From contig CAWEDK010000015.1 in NCBI GenBank assembly GCA_963807865.1, positions 186,001 to 250,000 on the forward strand: DNA of 64,000 nucleotides. The letters are read 5' to 3'. Of the stretch, positions 54,742-64,000 are shown piece after piece. Both the position numbers and the translations under genes were made by a program. How positions within the stretch are numbered: position 1 is the first letter of the stretch; each line of letters begins with the position of its first letter. The notes beneath the pieces were generated by a model that ran no database searches, was not told the origin of the DNA, and was given only the letters and a program-made list of their open reading frames with translations. Source of the stretch: VAZQ01 sp963807865. Lineage in GTDB: Bacteria > Pseudomonadota > Alphaproteobacteria > Rhizobiales > Xanthobacteraceae.

Positions 54742-56136
54742 ATGAGCAACAAGATGTGGGGCGGGCGTTTTGGCGCAAGCCCCGATGCCGTCATGGAAGA
54801 GATCAATGCGTCGATCGATTTCGACCGGCATCTTTTCCGCCAGGACATCGCCGCGAGCAAGGCCCATGCGGCGATGCTGGCCAAGCAGGGCATCATCCCG
54901 GCCGACGATGCGCGCAAGATCGCTCACGGTCTAGACACGATCCTGTCAGAGATCGAGGCTGGCAAATTCGAGTTCAAACGCGCGCTCGAAGACATCCACA
55001 TGAATGTCGAGAGCCGGCTGGCGGAGTTGATCGGGCCGGCCGCCGGACGGCTGCACACCGCGCGCTCACGCAACGATCAGGTGGCGACCGACTTCCGGCT
55101 ATGGGTGCGCGCAACGATCGACGGGCTCGATGCCGCGCTCGCCGGCTATCAACGCGCGCTCGCCGAGAAGGCGCTGGAACACGCCGCGACCGTGATGCCA
55201 GGCTTCACCCATCTGCAGACCGCACAGCCGGTGACGCTCGGCCACCACCTGCTGGCCTACGTCGAAATGGCGGCGCGCGACCGCGGCCGGTTCGCGGATG
55301 CGCGCAAGCGCGGCAATGAATCGCCGCTCGGGGCCGCCGCGCTCGCCGGCACTGCTTTTCCGCTCGACCGCGCGATGACTGCGAAGGCGCTGGGCTTTGT
55401 GCGGCCGATGGCGAACTCGCTCGATGCTGTTTCCGATCGCGACTTCGTGCTGGAGGCGCTGGCGGCGGCGGCGATCACGGCGGTGCACCTGTCGCGTTTC
55501 GCCGAGGAGATCGTGCTGTGGTGCTCGCCGCTCACCGGCCTGGTGTCGCTGTCCGACAAGTTCACCACCGGCTCGTCGATCATGCCGCAAAAGCGCAATC
55601 CCGATGCCGCCGAACTGGTGCGCGCCAAGACCGGGCGCATCGTCGGTGCGCTGCAGGCACTGCTGATCGTGATGAAGGGACTGCCGCTCGCCTACCAGAA
55701 GGACATGCAGGAGGACAAGGAGGGCGCGATCGACGCGCTCTCGGCGCTGAGCCTCGCGATCGCTGCGATGACCGGCATGGTGCGTGACATGACGCCCGAC
55801 GTGGACCGGATGCGCGCCGCGGCCGGGCAGGGCTACTCGACCGCCACGGATCTCGCTGACTGGCTGGTGCGGACGCTGAAGCTGCCTTTTAGGGAAGCGC
55901 ATCACGTGACGGGAAGGATCGTCGCCAAGGCGGCGACGGCAGGGGTGCCGCTGCACGAGCTGCCGCTCGCCGCCATGCAAGCGATCGAGAAGCGGATCAC
56001 CAAGGACGTGTTCGCTGTGCTGTCGGTCGAAAATTCGGTCAACAGCCGGGTCAGCCTGGGAGGCACCGCCCCGAAAAACGTCCGGCGGGAGGCCAACCGC
56101 TGGCTCAAGGCGCTCGCGAAGGAGCGGCCGGTCTGA
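54742..56136 (+). CDS. argH: argininosuccinate lyase
   Basis: 464 residues from the ATG at 54742 (the open frame further upstream overlaps tlpA and is not used). Landmarks: MSNKMWGGRFGASPDAVMEE, HTARSRNDQVATDFRLWVR, MPGFTHLQTAQPVTLGHHLL, and the fumarase/aspartase signature GSSIMPQKRNPDAAELVRAK with the catalytic Ser loop. Last step of arginine synthesis. Intact. Adjacent lipoprotein and lysA genes follow in the Bradyrhizobium order. Confidence 0.97.
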   Translation: MSNKMWGGRFGASPDAVMEEINASIDFDRHLFRQDIAASKAHAAMLAKQGIIPADDARKIAHGLDTILSEIEAGKFEFKRALEDIHMNVESRLAELIGPAAGRLHTARSRNDQVATDFRLWVRATIDGLDAALAGYQRALAEKALEHAATVMPGFTHLQTAQPVTLGHHLLAYVEMAARDRGRFADARKRGNESPLGAAALAGTAFPLDRAMTAKALGFVRPMANSLDAVSDRDFVLEALAAAAITAVHLSRFAEEIVLWCSPLTGLVSLSDKFTTGSSIMPQKRNPDAAELVRAKTGRIVGALQALLIVMKGLPLAYQKDMQEDKEGAIDALSALSLAIAAMTGMVRDMTPDVDRMRAAAGQGYSTATDLADWLVRTLKLPFREAHHVTGRIVAKAATAGVPLHELPLAAMQAIEKRITKDVFAVLSVENSVNSRVSLGGTAPKNVRREANRWLKALAKERPV

Positions 56137-56233
56137 TCGGCCGCCGCGCGCCGCTCCATCGCATTGATGCAAGGCCGTCGCGGCAGTAAGCTGCGGCGTC
56201 AATAAACAAATAAATTTCCCAAGGAGGGATACC

Positions 56234-56569
56234 ATGCCGATCTACATCACGCGTGGTCGTTTCACGTCGAATGCAATCAAGGGCATGTTGAGTAAGCCCG
56301 AGGACCGTGAGGAAGCGGTCGCGAAGCTCTTTAAAAACGCAGGAGGGAAGCTCATCGGGTGGTATTTGACCTTCGGCCACCACGACTGGATGGTCATCGG
56401 CGAGTTCCCCGACGAGAAGGCCGCAGCCTGCGCCATCCTGGCGGCCGCCGCCGGCGGCAGTCTGTCGGACATCGAGACAACGGTCGCGATGACGGCGAAG
56501 GAGGCCGCCACGACCTTCAAGTCGGCCGGCAAGGCGGCGAAGCACTTCCGCAGCGCCGGACGCTCGTAA
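56234..56569 (+). CDS. GYD-domain protein
   Basis: 111 residues with a strong ribosome site (AAGGAGGGA). MPIYITRGRFTSNAIKGMLS begins the domain; FGHHDWMVIGEFPDEKAAAC carries the HxDW-type equivalent of the GYD motif. PF08734-like small ferredoxin-fold proteins of unknown function; some homologues occur near detoxification genes. The C-terminus is basic (KAAKHFRSAGRS). Likely a single-gene transcript. Confidence 0.85.
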   Translation: MPIYITRGRFTSNAIKGMLSKPEDREEAVAKLFKNAGGKLIGWYLTFGHHDWMVIGEFPDEKAAACAILAAAAGGSLSDIETTVAMTAKEAATTFKSAGKAAKHFRSAGRS

Positions 56570-56757
56570 GGAGCGAATGCGAGGCGCCTGCGGTTCGAGA
56601 CAAATCCCGGGACAAAACCGGGACGGCTTTAATCATTCCGCTCGGAACGTGCCGGAAGTGCCCTGAATTCGCGCGGATTGGGGGTAACAATGGCGGCGAC
56701 TGGCACCTATTCCGTGCTAGGAAGCGCGCGGAATCAATGAGGTAGGGGAACCTTTTC

Positions 56758-56994
56758 GTGGGTCGTTTGTCACCTCGCGCGCTGCTGCGCATTGCCGCCG
56801 TTGGGGCGTTCGTCGCGGCGCTCGGCTTGGCCGGCTGCGGGCGCAAGGGCGGCCTCGATCCGCCGCCCGGCGCCTCGGTCATCGACCCGGCCGCCGCTGC
56901 CCAGCCCTCGCCCGAAATCGGTTCGGACGGCCGGCCGCTGCCGCCGTCCCGCGGCCCCAATCGTACGAGCCCGCTCGACTTTTTGATCGACTGA
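56758..56994 (+). CDS. small lipoprotein, LptM-like
   Basis: 78 residues with GTG start at 56758. Signal peptide LLRIAAVGAFVAALGLAGC with the LAGC lipobox, then GRKGGLDPPPGASV and a Pro-rich mature tail ending RTSPLDFLID. This is the short lipoprotein (LppL/LptM group) found just before lysA in many proteobacteria. LptM assists LptD maturation in E. coli; the same role here is inference. Stop lies 18 bases before lysA. Confidence 0.85.
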   Translation: MGRLSPRALLRIAAVGAFVAALGLAGCGRKGGLDPPPGASVIDPAAAAQPSPEIGSDGRPLPPSRGPNRTSPLDFLID

Positions 56995-57012
56995 GCGCCG
57001 CCAGGATCTGCC

Positions 57013-58278
57013 ATGCACCATTTCGACTATCGCCACGGCGTGCTGCACGCCGAAGGGGTCGATCTGGTCGATCTGGCGAGCGCGGTCGGCACGCCGTTCT
57101 ACTGCTATTCGAGCGCGACGCTCGAACGGCACTACCGGGTGTTCACTGAGGCGTTCGCCGATGTGCCGGCGCTGGTCTGCTACGCGCTGAAGGCGAATTC
57201 CAACCAGGCGGTCATCAAGACCCTGGCGCGTCTGGGGGCAGGCGCCGATGTCGTCTCCGCCGGCGAACTCAAGCGCGCCCGCGCGGCCGGCGTCCCGCCG
57301 GGGAAGATCATGTTCTCCGGCGTCGGCAAGACCGACGAAGAACTGGCGTTGGCGGTCGAAGAAGGCATTCTTTGCGTCAACGTCGAATCTGACGGCGAAC
57401 TCGACCGGCTCTCCGCCATCGCCGCCGCAGCAGGCCGCACCGTCGACATTTCGGTACGCGTCAATCCGGACATCGACGCCAAGACCCACGCCAAGATCGC
57501 CACCGGCAAGTCCGAGAACAAGTTCGGCATTCCGATCAGCCGCGCCCGAGAGGTCTACGCCCACGCGGCGCGGCTGCCCGGACTGCGGGTCACCGGCGTC
57601 GACATGCACATCGGCAGCCAGATCATCGACCTGACGCCGTTCGAGGACGCCTTCGCGCTGTTGTCCGAGTTTGTGCAGGCCTTGCGTGCCGAGGGGCACA
57701 CCATCAGCCACGTCGATCTCGGTGGCGGCCTCGGGGTGCCGTACCGCGAGGATAACGAGCCGCCGCCGCACCCCGACGCCTATGCGGCCATCGTCAAGCG
57801 CGCCACCCGCGGCCTCGGCTGCAAACTGATCTTCGAGCCGGGCCGCGTCCTGGTCGGCAACGCCGGCATCCTGGTCACGCGTGTGCTCGAACTGAAGCGA
57901 GGCGAAGCGAAGACGTTCGTGATCGTCGATGCCGGTATGAACGACCTGATCCGTCCGACGCTTTACGAGGCGCACCACGACATCCGGCCGGTGCGCGAAC
58001 CGGTCCCCGGCGCATCGCGCGTGCGTGCCGACGTCGTTGGCCCGGTCTGTGAATCGGGGGATTTCATGGCGCTCGACCGCGACCTTGCTGCGCCTGCGGT
58101 GGGCGACCTGCTGGCGGTCATGACAGCCGGGGCGTATGGGGCGGTTCAGGCCGGCACCTACAACACCCGTCCGCTCATCCCCGAAGTGCTTGTGCGGCAA
58201 TCGGAATGGGCGCTGGTGCGGCCCCGGGTCGAGGTCGAAACGCTGATCGCGCTCGATCGCCTGCCGCCCTGGCTGTGA
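57013..58278 (+). CDS. lysA: diaminopimelate decarboxylase
   Basis: 421 residues. Fold-type III PLP enzyme: FYCYSSATLERHYRVFTEAF, LVCYALKANSNQAVIKTLAR with the PLP Lys, GVDMHIGSQIIDLTPFEDAF, SHVDLGGGLGVPYREDNEPP, KLIFEPGRVLVGNAGILVTR and VGPVCESGDFMALDRDL. Converts meso-diaminopimelate to L-lysine. Intact. Follows the LptM-like gene in the conserved argH-lipoprotein-lysA order. Confidence 0.97.
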   Translation: MHHFDYRHGVLHAEGVDLVDLASAVGTPFYCYSSATLERHYRVFTEAFADVPALVCYALKANSNQAVIKTLARLGAGADVVSAGELKRARAAGVPPGKIMFSGVGKTDEELALAVEEGILCVNVESDGELDRLSAIAAAAGRTVDISVRVNPDIDAKTHAKIATGKSENKFGIPISRAREVYAHAARLPGLRVTGVDMHIGSQIIDLTPFEDAFALLSEFVQALRAEGHTISHVDLGGGLGVPYREDNEPPPHPDAYAAIVKRATRGLGCKLIFEPGRVLVGNAGILVTRVLELKRGEAKTFVIVDAGMNDLIRPTLYEAHHDIRPVREPVPGASRVRADVVGPVCESGDFMALDRDLAAPAVGDLLAVMTAGAYGAVQAGTYNTRPLIPEVLVRQSEWALVRPRVEVETLIALDRLPPWL

Positions 58279-58415
58279 ACCAATTCCCAGTTCGGCCGTT
58301 CTGCCTGATGCCGCCGATTTGAACACTGGGTGCCTTCCTTTTGCCCGCTGGCATGGCTCTATTTGCGTGTTACTATTGAAAATTAGGCAGATTCTCGCTG
58401 GTTCAGGAGAGAGAA

Positions 58416-61024
58416 TTGACCGATCACCCCACGGACAGTGCACGGCCCGCCGGCTCGCAGCCGGAGCGCGGCGGCAATGCCGTGCTGTCGCGAGCGCTAT
58501 CGCGGGCGCGCTGGACGATCTTCTGGGAGCGGTTGTGGCCGGCGCTGGCGGGCATCGCGACCGTGGCCGGTTTGTTCCTCGCGGTGTCATGGCTCGGTCT
58601 CTGGCTGTGGCTGCCGCCGATCGGGCGGGCGATCGGCCTTGGCGTGTTCTTCCTGCTGACCGCGGCGGCGTTCGCGCCGCTGCTGATGGTGCGTATTCCG
58701 ACCGCGCAGGATGGGCTGCGCCGGCTTGACCGCAACAGCGGCCGCCCGCACCGTCCCGCGACCGCGATCGCCGATGAGATCGCGGCACCAACCGAGGATT
58801 CCTTCGCGACGGCCCTTTGGCGCGCGCACGTGGTCCGCGCTTTGAGCGCGGCCAAGTCGCTCAAGGCCGGAACTCCCGCGCCGCAGGTCGCGTCGCGCGA
58901 TCCGTATGCGTTACGTGCCCTGGTGGCGGTGCTGGTGGTGGCGACCTTTGTCGCGGCCGGCAACGACCGGATGAAGCGCATCACGGCGGCGTTCGACTGG
59001 CACGGCGCCATCACGCCATCCAATTTCCGCATCGATGCCTGGGTGTCGCCTCCGACCTACACCGGCAAGCCGCCGGTGATCCTGCCCGGCCTGCGCACCG
59101 GCGAGCCGGTGCCGGCCAGGACCGCGATGTCGGTGCCGGCTGGCAGCACGCTGGTGATCCGTGCGACCGGCCAGGTCGATCTCAATGTGGTCGCCAACGG
59201 CGGCATCGAGGAGACGAAAACGGGCGCGCAAAAGTCATCGAACGGGACCGAGGAGCGCCGGTTCATCATCAAGGATGCGGGTTCCGCGTCGGTTCGCGGC
59301 ACCTCGGCAACCGATGTCACCTGGCAGTTCACCGCCATTCCGGACAAGCCGCCGACCATCGCGCTCGCCAAGGACCCGGAGGGTCAGGCGCGCGGCTCGC
59401 TGCAACTCAACTACAAGGTCGAGGACGACTACGGCGTCGTCGGCGCTCAGGCCCGCTTCCGCTTGCTCAAGAGCGAAGGCACCAACGGCCAGCTTCCGCG
59501 CGCGCTGTTCGACGCGCCCGAGATCATCCTGGCGTTGCCGCAGGCGCGCACCCGCAACGGCGCCGGTCAGACCCTCAAGGATCTGACCGAGCATCCCTGG
59601 GCCGGGACCGACGTCGCCATGACGCTGGTCGCGCGCGACGAGGCCGCGAATGAAGGCGCCAGTGCGCCGTTCGAATTCCGCCTGCCCGAGCGGCCATTCA
59701 GCAAGCCGATGGCGCGCGCCCTGGTCGAGCAACGGCGCGTTCTGGCGCTTGATGCCGACGCACAGGCGCGCGTGCTGACGGCGCTCGATGCCCTCACGAT
59801 CGCGCCCGAACGATTCAACATGGAGTCGAACGTCTATCTCGGATTGCGTTCGATCTTCTGGCAGCTCGCGCGCGCCAAATCCGACGATCAGTTGCGCGAC
59901 GTCGTCGCGCGCATGTGGGACATGGCGGTGAACCTCGAGGACGGCAACGTCTCCGACGCCGAGCAGGCCCTGCGCGCGGCCGAGGAAGCGCTTCGCCAGG
60001 CGCTCGATCGCGGCGCAAGCGACGAGGAGATCAAGAAGCTCACCGACCAGTTGCGTGCGGCGCTCGACAAATTCCTGCAGGCGCTGGCGGAGCAGATGCG
60101 AAAAAATCCGCAGCAGCTTGCCCGGCCGCTTGATCCCAATACCCGGCAACTGCGGCCGCAGGATCTGAAGAGCATGATCGACCGGCTCGAGCAGATGGCG
60201 CGCTCGGGCGCCAAGGACGCCGCCAAGCGTATGCTGCAGGAACTGCAGCAGATGCTGGAGAACCTGCAGATGGCGCGTCCCGGCCAGCAGATGGATGGCG
60301 ACGGCGACGACGACATGATGCAGGCGCTCGACGAACTGCAGGACATGATCCGCAAGCAGCAGCAGTTGCGCGATCGCACCTTCCAGCAGGGCCAGGACAT
60401 GCGCCGTGACCGTCAGCGCGGCCAGCGCGGACAGCAGGGTCAGCAAGGCGAGCAGGGCGAGCAGCAGATGGGCGACCTGCAGCAGAACCAGCAGGCTCTG
60501 CGCGAGCAGCTCAAGAAGCTGATGGAGGAAATGCGCAAGCGCGGCTTCGGACAGAACCAGCAGGGCGGCAAGCAGGGCCAGCAAGGTCAGCGCGGGCAGC
60601 AGGGCGATCAGGGCCGGGCGATCAGTTCGGCGAGGCCGGCGACGCCATGGGGCAGGCCGAAGGCCAGCTCGGCGAGGGCAATGCGGACGGCGCCGTCGGC
60701 TCGCAGGGCCGCGCGCTCGATGCGCTGCGGCGCGGCGCTCAGAACCTCGCCCAGCAGATGCAGCAGCAGGGCATGATGGGCATGGGTATGGGCCCCGGCC
60801 AGCCCGGCCGTCTCGGCCAGCCGCGTGCCCAGCAGGAGACCGATCCGCTCGGCCGGCCGTTGCGCGGGCGCGATTACGGCGACGACACCACCGTCAAGGT
60901 GCCGGGCGAAATCGACGTGCAACGGGCACGCCGCATTCTCGAAGAACTGCGTAAGCGGTTCGGCGAGAACTTCCGGCCGCAACTCGAACTCGATTATATC
61001 GAGCGGCTGCTGCGCGATTTCTGA
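58416..61024 (+). CDS. TIGR02302-family (DUF4175) membrane protein with Gln/Gly-rich region (one frameshift)
   Basis: About 870 codons from a TTG start at 58416, supported by the CAGGAGAGAGA ribosome site. Two N-terminal membrane helices (GIATVAGLFLAVSWLGLWLW and GVFFLLTAAAFAPLLMVRI), a periplasmic part, then helical regions with DAEQALRAAEEALRQALDRG, and a low-complexity region rich in Gln/Gly (RGQQGDQG, QGEQQMGDLQQNQQ) around 60400-60620. At 60617 the frame breaks; EAGDAMGQAEGQLGEGNAD follows and the chain ends YIERLLRDF. Family restricted to alphaproteobacteria, function unknown, possibly envelope-related. Length is 3n+2, a missing base. Confidence 0.85.
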
Positions 61025-61033
61025 TCTTCTGAT

Positions 61034-61418
61034 TTAGTGCGCGCGTTCCGCGTGTGCCCGGAGCGCGTCCGCGACCGCTGTGCGGATCGTCGCCAGCGTG
61101 AACGGCTTTGCCACGACGTCGTGAATGAGCGCGTCGAGACCGTGCGCGCGCTCGCGCTGATCGGCATAACCGGTCATCAGCAGGATGGTCAGCGTCGGGT
61201 GCTCGCGGGCGGCCGCGAGCGCCAGCGCGATGCCGTCCATCACCGGCATCCGGATGTCGGTCAGCAGGAGATCGAACGCGCCGCGTTCCTGGTTGAGAAC
61301 GTCGAGCGCCTCGGCGCCGTCGTTGGCTGTCAGGACCTCATGCCCGTCCTGCTTGAGTGCGCGGCGACACGAGCTGGCGGATCGATTCTTCGTCCTCGGC
61401 GATGAGAATGCGTGCCAC
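61034..61418 (-). CDS. single-domain response regulator, CpdR-like (one frameshift)
   Basis: GTG start at 61418 giving VARILIAEDEESIRQLV, then after one extra base near 61367 ALKQDGHEVLTANDGAEALD, LLLTDIRMPVMDGIALALAA with phospho-acceptor Asp, TILLMTGYADQRERAHGLDA and VVAKPFTLATIRTAVADAL. A stand-alone receiver of about 127 residues. CpdR in Caulobacter and rhizobia directs ClpXP proteolysis in the cell cycle; the sequence is similar but that role is inference. Followed on the same strand by a position next to ftsE, suiting a cell-division context. Confidence 0.8.
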
Positions 61419-61425
61419 GTGATCC

Positions 61426-62397
61426 TCATGGAAGGCCCGCGACCATGTCGCGGCGGTTGAAAAATCGGACAATCACTTGTTGGCCATCGGCCGGCGGTGA
61501 CGCCAGCCGCGAACGGAACGCAATCGTCTCGCCGGGCGAGAGCACGCTGCGACCTGGAGCCGCCGTCCAGGTGTGGACCTCGTGTCCGTTGGGATTCGGA
61601 GCGAAATATGCAGACGCGGGACCTCGACGACCCGTTTCGATATGGCCGTGATCGTGCCCTCGACCACCAGCACGGGCACGCCGTCCTGGGTCTCGGTGGT
61701 GCTCGTGACGGTGCTGAACGCGAGCCCGCGCAGATTGATGGGCAATCCGATCGCCGCGATAGAGCGAAGCGGTTTGCGGCAGGAGCCTTGCGACGTCCGA
61801 GCGCCATCCGATCAGGACGACGTTTGCACGAGCAGCGCCAAGATGGTCATCGGCAGGATCGGGCACGGACCATTGTCGGCGCACCGGGGCGCGCCGCCGC
61901 CGCTGCTTGATCTGCCGTGCCGCGAAGGTCTCGATGTCCTCCAGCGTGTCTGCGATGGATGCCGCTCGGGTGTTTCGGATCGCGGAAGCGGCCGGGTTCG
62001 GCGCCGCCATTTTTGGCGAATATATGGGCACGCGCTCTTGAATGACCGGCGAGGCGTGGAGCTTGGGCTCGATAGACTTGGGTTCGACGGCCGCAGGCGC
62101 GGTGGCAGGTTCCGCATGACTCGGAGGATGTCGCTGCTCCGGTGGCGCATCGCTTCGGTCTGGCTCCTCCTGGCGATCCTCCAGCAGATCGGCGTCGTCC
62201 TCGAAAAAGGGCCCGCCGCCGTACAATGGCGAAGACCAGTCGGAGCTTTCGGTATCGGATGTATCCGCTTGCTCCGGCGCCGAGGCCGCAAACCAGACCG
62301 TCTGGCAGCGGACGCAACGGACCGATCGGCCAGCTGCCCCGAGCGAGGACGGCTTGACCGGGTAGGACGTCGCGCAGTTCGGACAGACGATCAGCAT
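61426..62397 (-). CDS. MJ0042-type zinc-ribbon, DUF3426 membrane protein (several frameshifts)
   Basis: Start MLIVCPNCATSYPVKPSSLG with a four-Cys zinc ribbon (CPNC and VRCVRCQTVWF), then an acidic, disordered stretch. Around 61860-61610 there are about four frame changes, reading in order MTILALLVQ, NVVLIGWRSDVARLLPQTAS (membrane helix), INLRGLAFSTVTSTTETQDG, VPVLVVEGTITAISKRVVEV and YFAPNPNGHEVHTW, ending RFFNRRDMVAGLP. This is the DUF3426 layout: zinc ribbon, spacer, one membrane helix and a C-terminal beta domain. Net length is 3n. Function unknown; often near ftsE. Confidence 0.75.
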   Translation of the reverse strand: MLIVCPNCATSYPVKPSSLGAAGRSVRCVRCQTVWFAASAPEQADTSDTESSDWSSPLYGGGPFFEDDADLLEDRQEEPDRSDAPPEQRHPPSHAEPATAPAAVEPKSIEPKLHASPVIQERVPIYSPKMAAPNPAASAIRNTRAASIADTLEDIETFAARQIKQRRRRAPVRRQWSVPDPADDHLGAARANVVLIGWRSDVARLLPQTASLYRGDRIAHQSARARVQHRHEHHRDPGRRARAGGRGHDHGHIETGRRGPASAYFAPNPNGHEVHTWTAAPGRSVLSPGETIAFRSRLASPPADGQQVIVRFFNRRDMVAGLP

Positions 62398-62606
62398 CGG
62401 CGAATCGAATGAAGGGGTCCCCGGCCGAGACCCTAGCCGGAGGCGGGTTAACGAACCGGAAACCATCGCGTGCGCGAACTGGGCTGGCTGATACGGCCGA
62501 CGGGGCGCCCACGGAAGTTCGCGTCGGTCAGGCGGTCCGGTGGCTGCTATAACGCCAAGCCGGGATTGGCCGGGGGTCGGGGCGGCCCGGGACGACGGAG
62601 AGGCTC

Positions 62607-63266
62607 TTGGTCCGCTTTGAGAACGTCGGCCTGCGCTATGGTCCGGGACCCGAGGTCCTGCGCGACCTGACGTTCCGCCTCGACCCGCATTCCTTCCAGT
62701 TCCTCACCGGCCCGTCCGGTGCAGGCAAGACCTCGCTGCTGCGGCTGCTGTTTCTCGCTCTCAGGCCGACCCGCGGGCTCATCACCCTCTTCGGCCACGA
62801 CATTGCCACGCTGAGCAAGGATTCGTTGGCGACGCTGCGGCGCCGGATCGGCATCGTGTTCCAGGATTTCCGGCTGCTCGACCACATGACCACCTACGAG
62901 AATGTTGCGCTGCCGTTGCGGGTGATCGGCGTCGAGGAAGACAGCTACCGCAAAGAGGTGATGGAGTTGCTGGACTGGGTAGGGCTGGGGGAACGGATGT
63001 GGGCGCTGCCGCCGGTGCTGTCGGGCGGGGAGAAGCAGCGTGCCGCCATCGCGCGCGCCGTGATCGCCCGGCCTCAGCTCTTGCTCGCCGACGAGCCGAC
63101 CGGCAACGTCGATCCGAGTCTGGCGCAGCGTCTGCTCCGGCTGTTCGTCGAGCTCAACAAGTCCGGGACCGCGGTGGTGATCGCCACCCACGACATCGCG
63201 CTGATGGATCAGTACAACGCCTCGCGCTTGGTGCTGCACGAAGGCCGCCTGCATGTCTACGAATGA
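62607..63266 (+). CDS. ftsE: cell-division ATP-binding protein FtsE
   Basis: 219 residues, TTG start at 62607 with a GGAGAGG ribosome site. Walker A in FLTGPSGAGKTSLLRLLFLA, Q-loop in IGIVFQDFRLLDHMTTYENV, ABC signature LSGGEKQRAAIARAVIARPQ, Walker B LLLADEPTGNVDP and switch His in VVIATHDIAL. FtsEX regulates peptidoglycan hydrolases at the division site. The 140 bases upstream hold no gene. Its stop overlaps the ftsX start. Confidence 0.95.
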   Translation: MVRFENVGLRYGPGPEVLRDLTFRLDPHSFQFLTGPSGAGKTSLLRLLFLALRPTRGLITLFGHDIATLSKDSLATLRRRIGIVFQDFRLLDHMTTYENVALPLRVIGVEEDSYRKEVMELLDWVGLGERMWALPPVLSGGEKQRAAIARAVIARPQLLLADEPTGNVDPSLAQRLLRLFVELNKSGTAVVIATHDIALMDQYNASRLVLHEGRLHVYE

Positions 63267-64000
63267 CGTGACCACGCAGGAAGTCCCGGCGGCCGGCGCC
63301 GAGCCGGCCAGCGCGTCGTCGTCGGCGCCCGCCATGCCGCGTTTCGACTCGCCGATCGTGCCGCAGTCGACCATCTCGGCGCGCTCGCTGCTCGCAGTCG
63401 TCGCCATCATGACGTTTCTGGCTTCGCTGACATCGGGCGCGGCGGTCCTGGTGCGTACGGTGGCCAACGATTGGCAGGCGGAGGTCGCACGCGAGGTGAC
63501 GATCCAGATCCGTCCGTCGGTCGGCCGGGATATCGAAGCCGACATTGCCAGAGCCGCCGGGATTGCCCGTACCATCCCGGGCATCAGCGAGGTGCGGCCC
63601 TATTCCCGGGAGGAGACCGCGCGCCTGCTCGAGCCCTGGCTCGGCACCGGGCTTCGGCTCGACGATCTGCCGGTGCCGCGCATTATCGTGGTGCGCATCG
63701 CGCCGCGCAGCCGTCCCGACTTCCCGCAGTTGCGCGCGGCGCTCGCCACCGAGGTGCCCTCGGCCAGTCTCGACGACCATCGCGGCTTCGTCACGCAGAT
63801 GCGGACCATGGCGCGGGCGGCGATCCTGGTGGCGGCCGGCGTGCTGGCGCTGGTGCTGACCGCCACGGTGCTGTCGGTAACGTTCGCGACCCGCGCCGCG
63901 ATGGCAACCAACCGCCCGGTGATCGAAGTGCTGCATCTGATCGGCGCCAAGAACAGCTTCATCGCGGAACATTTTCAGCGGCATTTCCTGGAGCTTGGAC
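63253..64000 (+). CDS. ftsX: cell-division protein FtsX (3' end beyond window)
   Basis: Start MSTNDVTTQEVPAAGAEPAS at 63253, overlapping the ftsE stop by 14 bases. A 40-residue cytoplasmic tail, then membrane helix LLAVVAIMTFLASLTSGAAV, a periplasmic domain of about 110 residues with RPSVGRDIEADIARAAGIAR and ISEVRPYSREETARLLEPWL, and the second helix AILVAAGVLALVLTATVLSV. The remaining helices lie beyond base 64000. Intact as far as visible. Confidence 0.95.
   Translation, partial: MSTNDVTTQEVPAAGAEPASASSSAPAMPRFDSPIVPQSTISARSLLAVVAIMTFLASLTSGAAVLVRTVANDWQAEVAREVTIQIRPSVGRDIEADIARAAGIARTIPGISEVRPYSREETARLLEPWLGTGLRLDDLPVPRIIVVRIAPRSRPDFPQLRAALATEVPSASLDDHRGFVTQMRTMARAAILVAAGVLALVLTATVLSVTFATRAAMATNRPVIEVLHLIGAKNSFIAEHFQRHFLELG

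Noticed and set aside
58416..58790. Antisense long open frames opposite the argH-lysA-TIGR02302 region
   Set aside because: High GC leaves antisense frames open; none shows motifs or ribosome sites.

Overview
The window looks like the chromosome of a high-GC alphaproteobacterium of the Hyphomicrobiales, near Bradyrhizobiaceae/Xanthobacteraceae. The grounds are: the tlpA / argH / small lipoprotein / lysA order seen in Bradyrhizobium; a TIGR02302-type protein and a CpdR-like regulator next to ftsEX; five orphan Bug/TctC-type solute-binding proteins; ethylmalonyl-CoA pathway genes; and many GC-rich palindromic intergenic repeats. The genus cannot be fixed without a search.

Layout. 0-4.3 kb: a truncated SAF-domain oxidoreductase, a Bug protein, an FAD monooxygenase and two small unknown proteins. 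4.6-10.9 kb (minus strand): a coenzyme F420 operon in the order carboxymuconolactone-decarboxylase-like protein, LLM flavin oxidoreductase, cofE, cofD, cofC, fused cofG-cofH (fbiC), with overlapping or nearly touching genes. 11-14.4 kb: an alpha/beta hydrolase and a GMC oxidoreductase with its Tat-exported small subunit. 14.5-19.4 kb: a GH114-like protein, tRNA-Leu(CAA), dsbB, another Bug protein, a cupin-like protein and two small unknown genes. 19.5-20.4 kb: no convincing gene, but a strong promoter-like site carrying a palindrome, followed by about 0.6 kb dense in hairpins, then two palindromic repeats: a candidate structured RNA. 20.4-29.3 kb: HNH nuclease, Bug protein, adenylate cyclase with TPRs, FAD hydroxylase, esterase, DNA glycosylase, gluQ and a hybrid histidine kinase.

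29.3-42.5 kb: three signature enzymes of the ethylmalonyl-CoA pathway, namely ethylmalonyl-CoA mutase (B12-dependent), crotonyl-CoA carboxylase/reductase and methylsuccinyl-CoA dehydrogenase, interleaved with Bug proteins, a YihY-like protein, an EamA transporter and a chemoreceptor. Functionally linked genes follow: a cobalamin adenosyltransferase (45.2 kb, B12 cofactor for the mutase), etfB/etfA (46.7-50.5 kb, electron acceptor for acyl-CoA dehydrogenases) and 3-hydroxybutyryl-CoA dehydrogenase (50.6 kb). Two ABC-type solute-binding protein genes and the stub of a third lie inside the etf operon. 51.5-54.7 kb: two glutathione transferases, an ArsR regulator with an SRPBCC protein, and tlpA. 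54.7-64 kb: argH, a GYD protein, lipoprotein, lysA, TIGR02302 protein, response regulator, zinc-ribbon protein, ftsE and the start of ftsX.

A caution covers the whole window. At least a dozen otherwise intact genes carry a single frameshift, almost always one extra base, and the F420 genes carry many. Protein motifs survive on both sides of every break, so I read these as probable sequence errors and give the whole-gene span, stating the break position each time.
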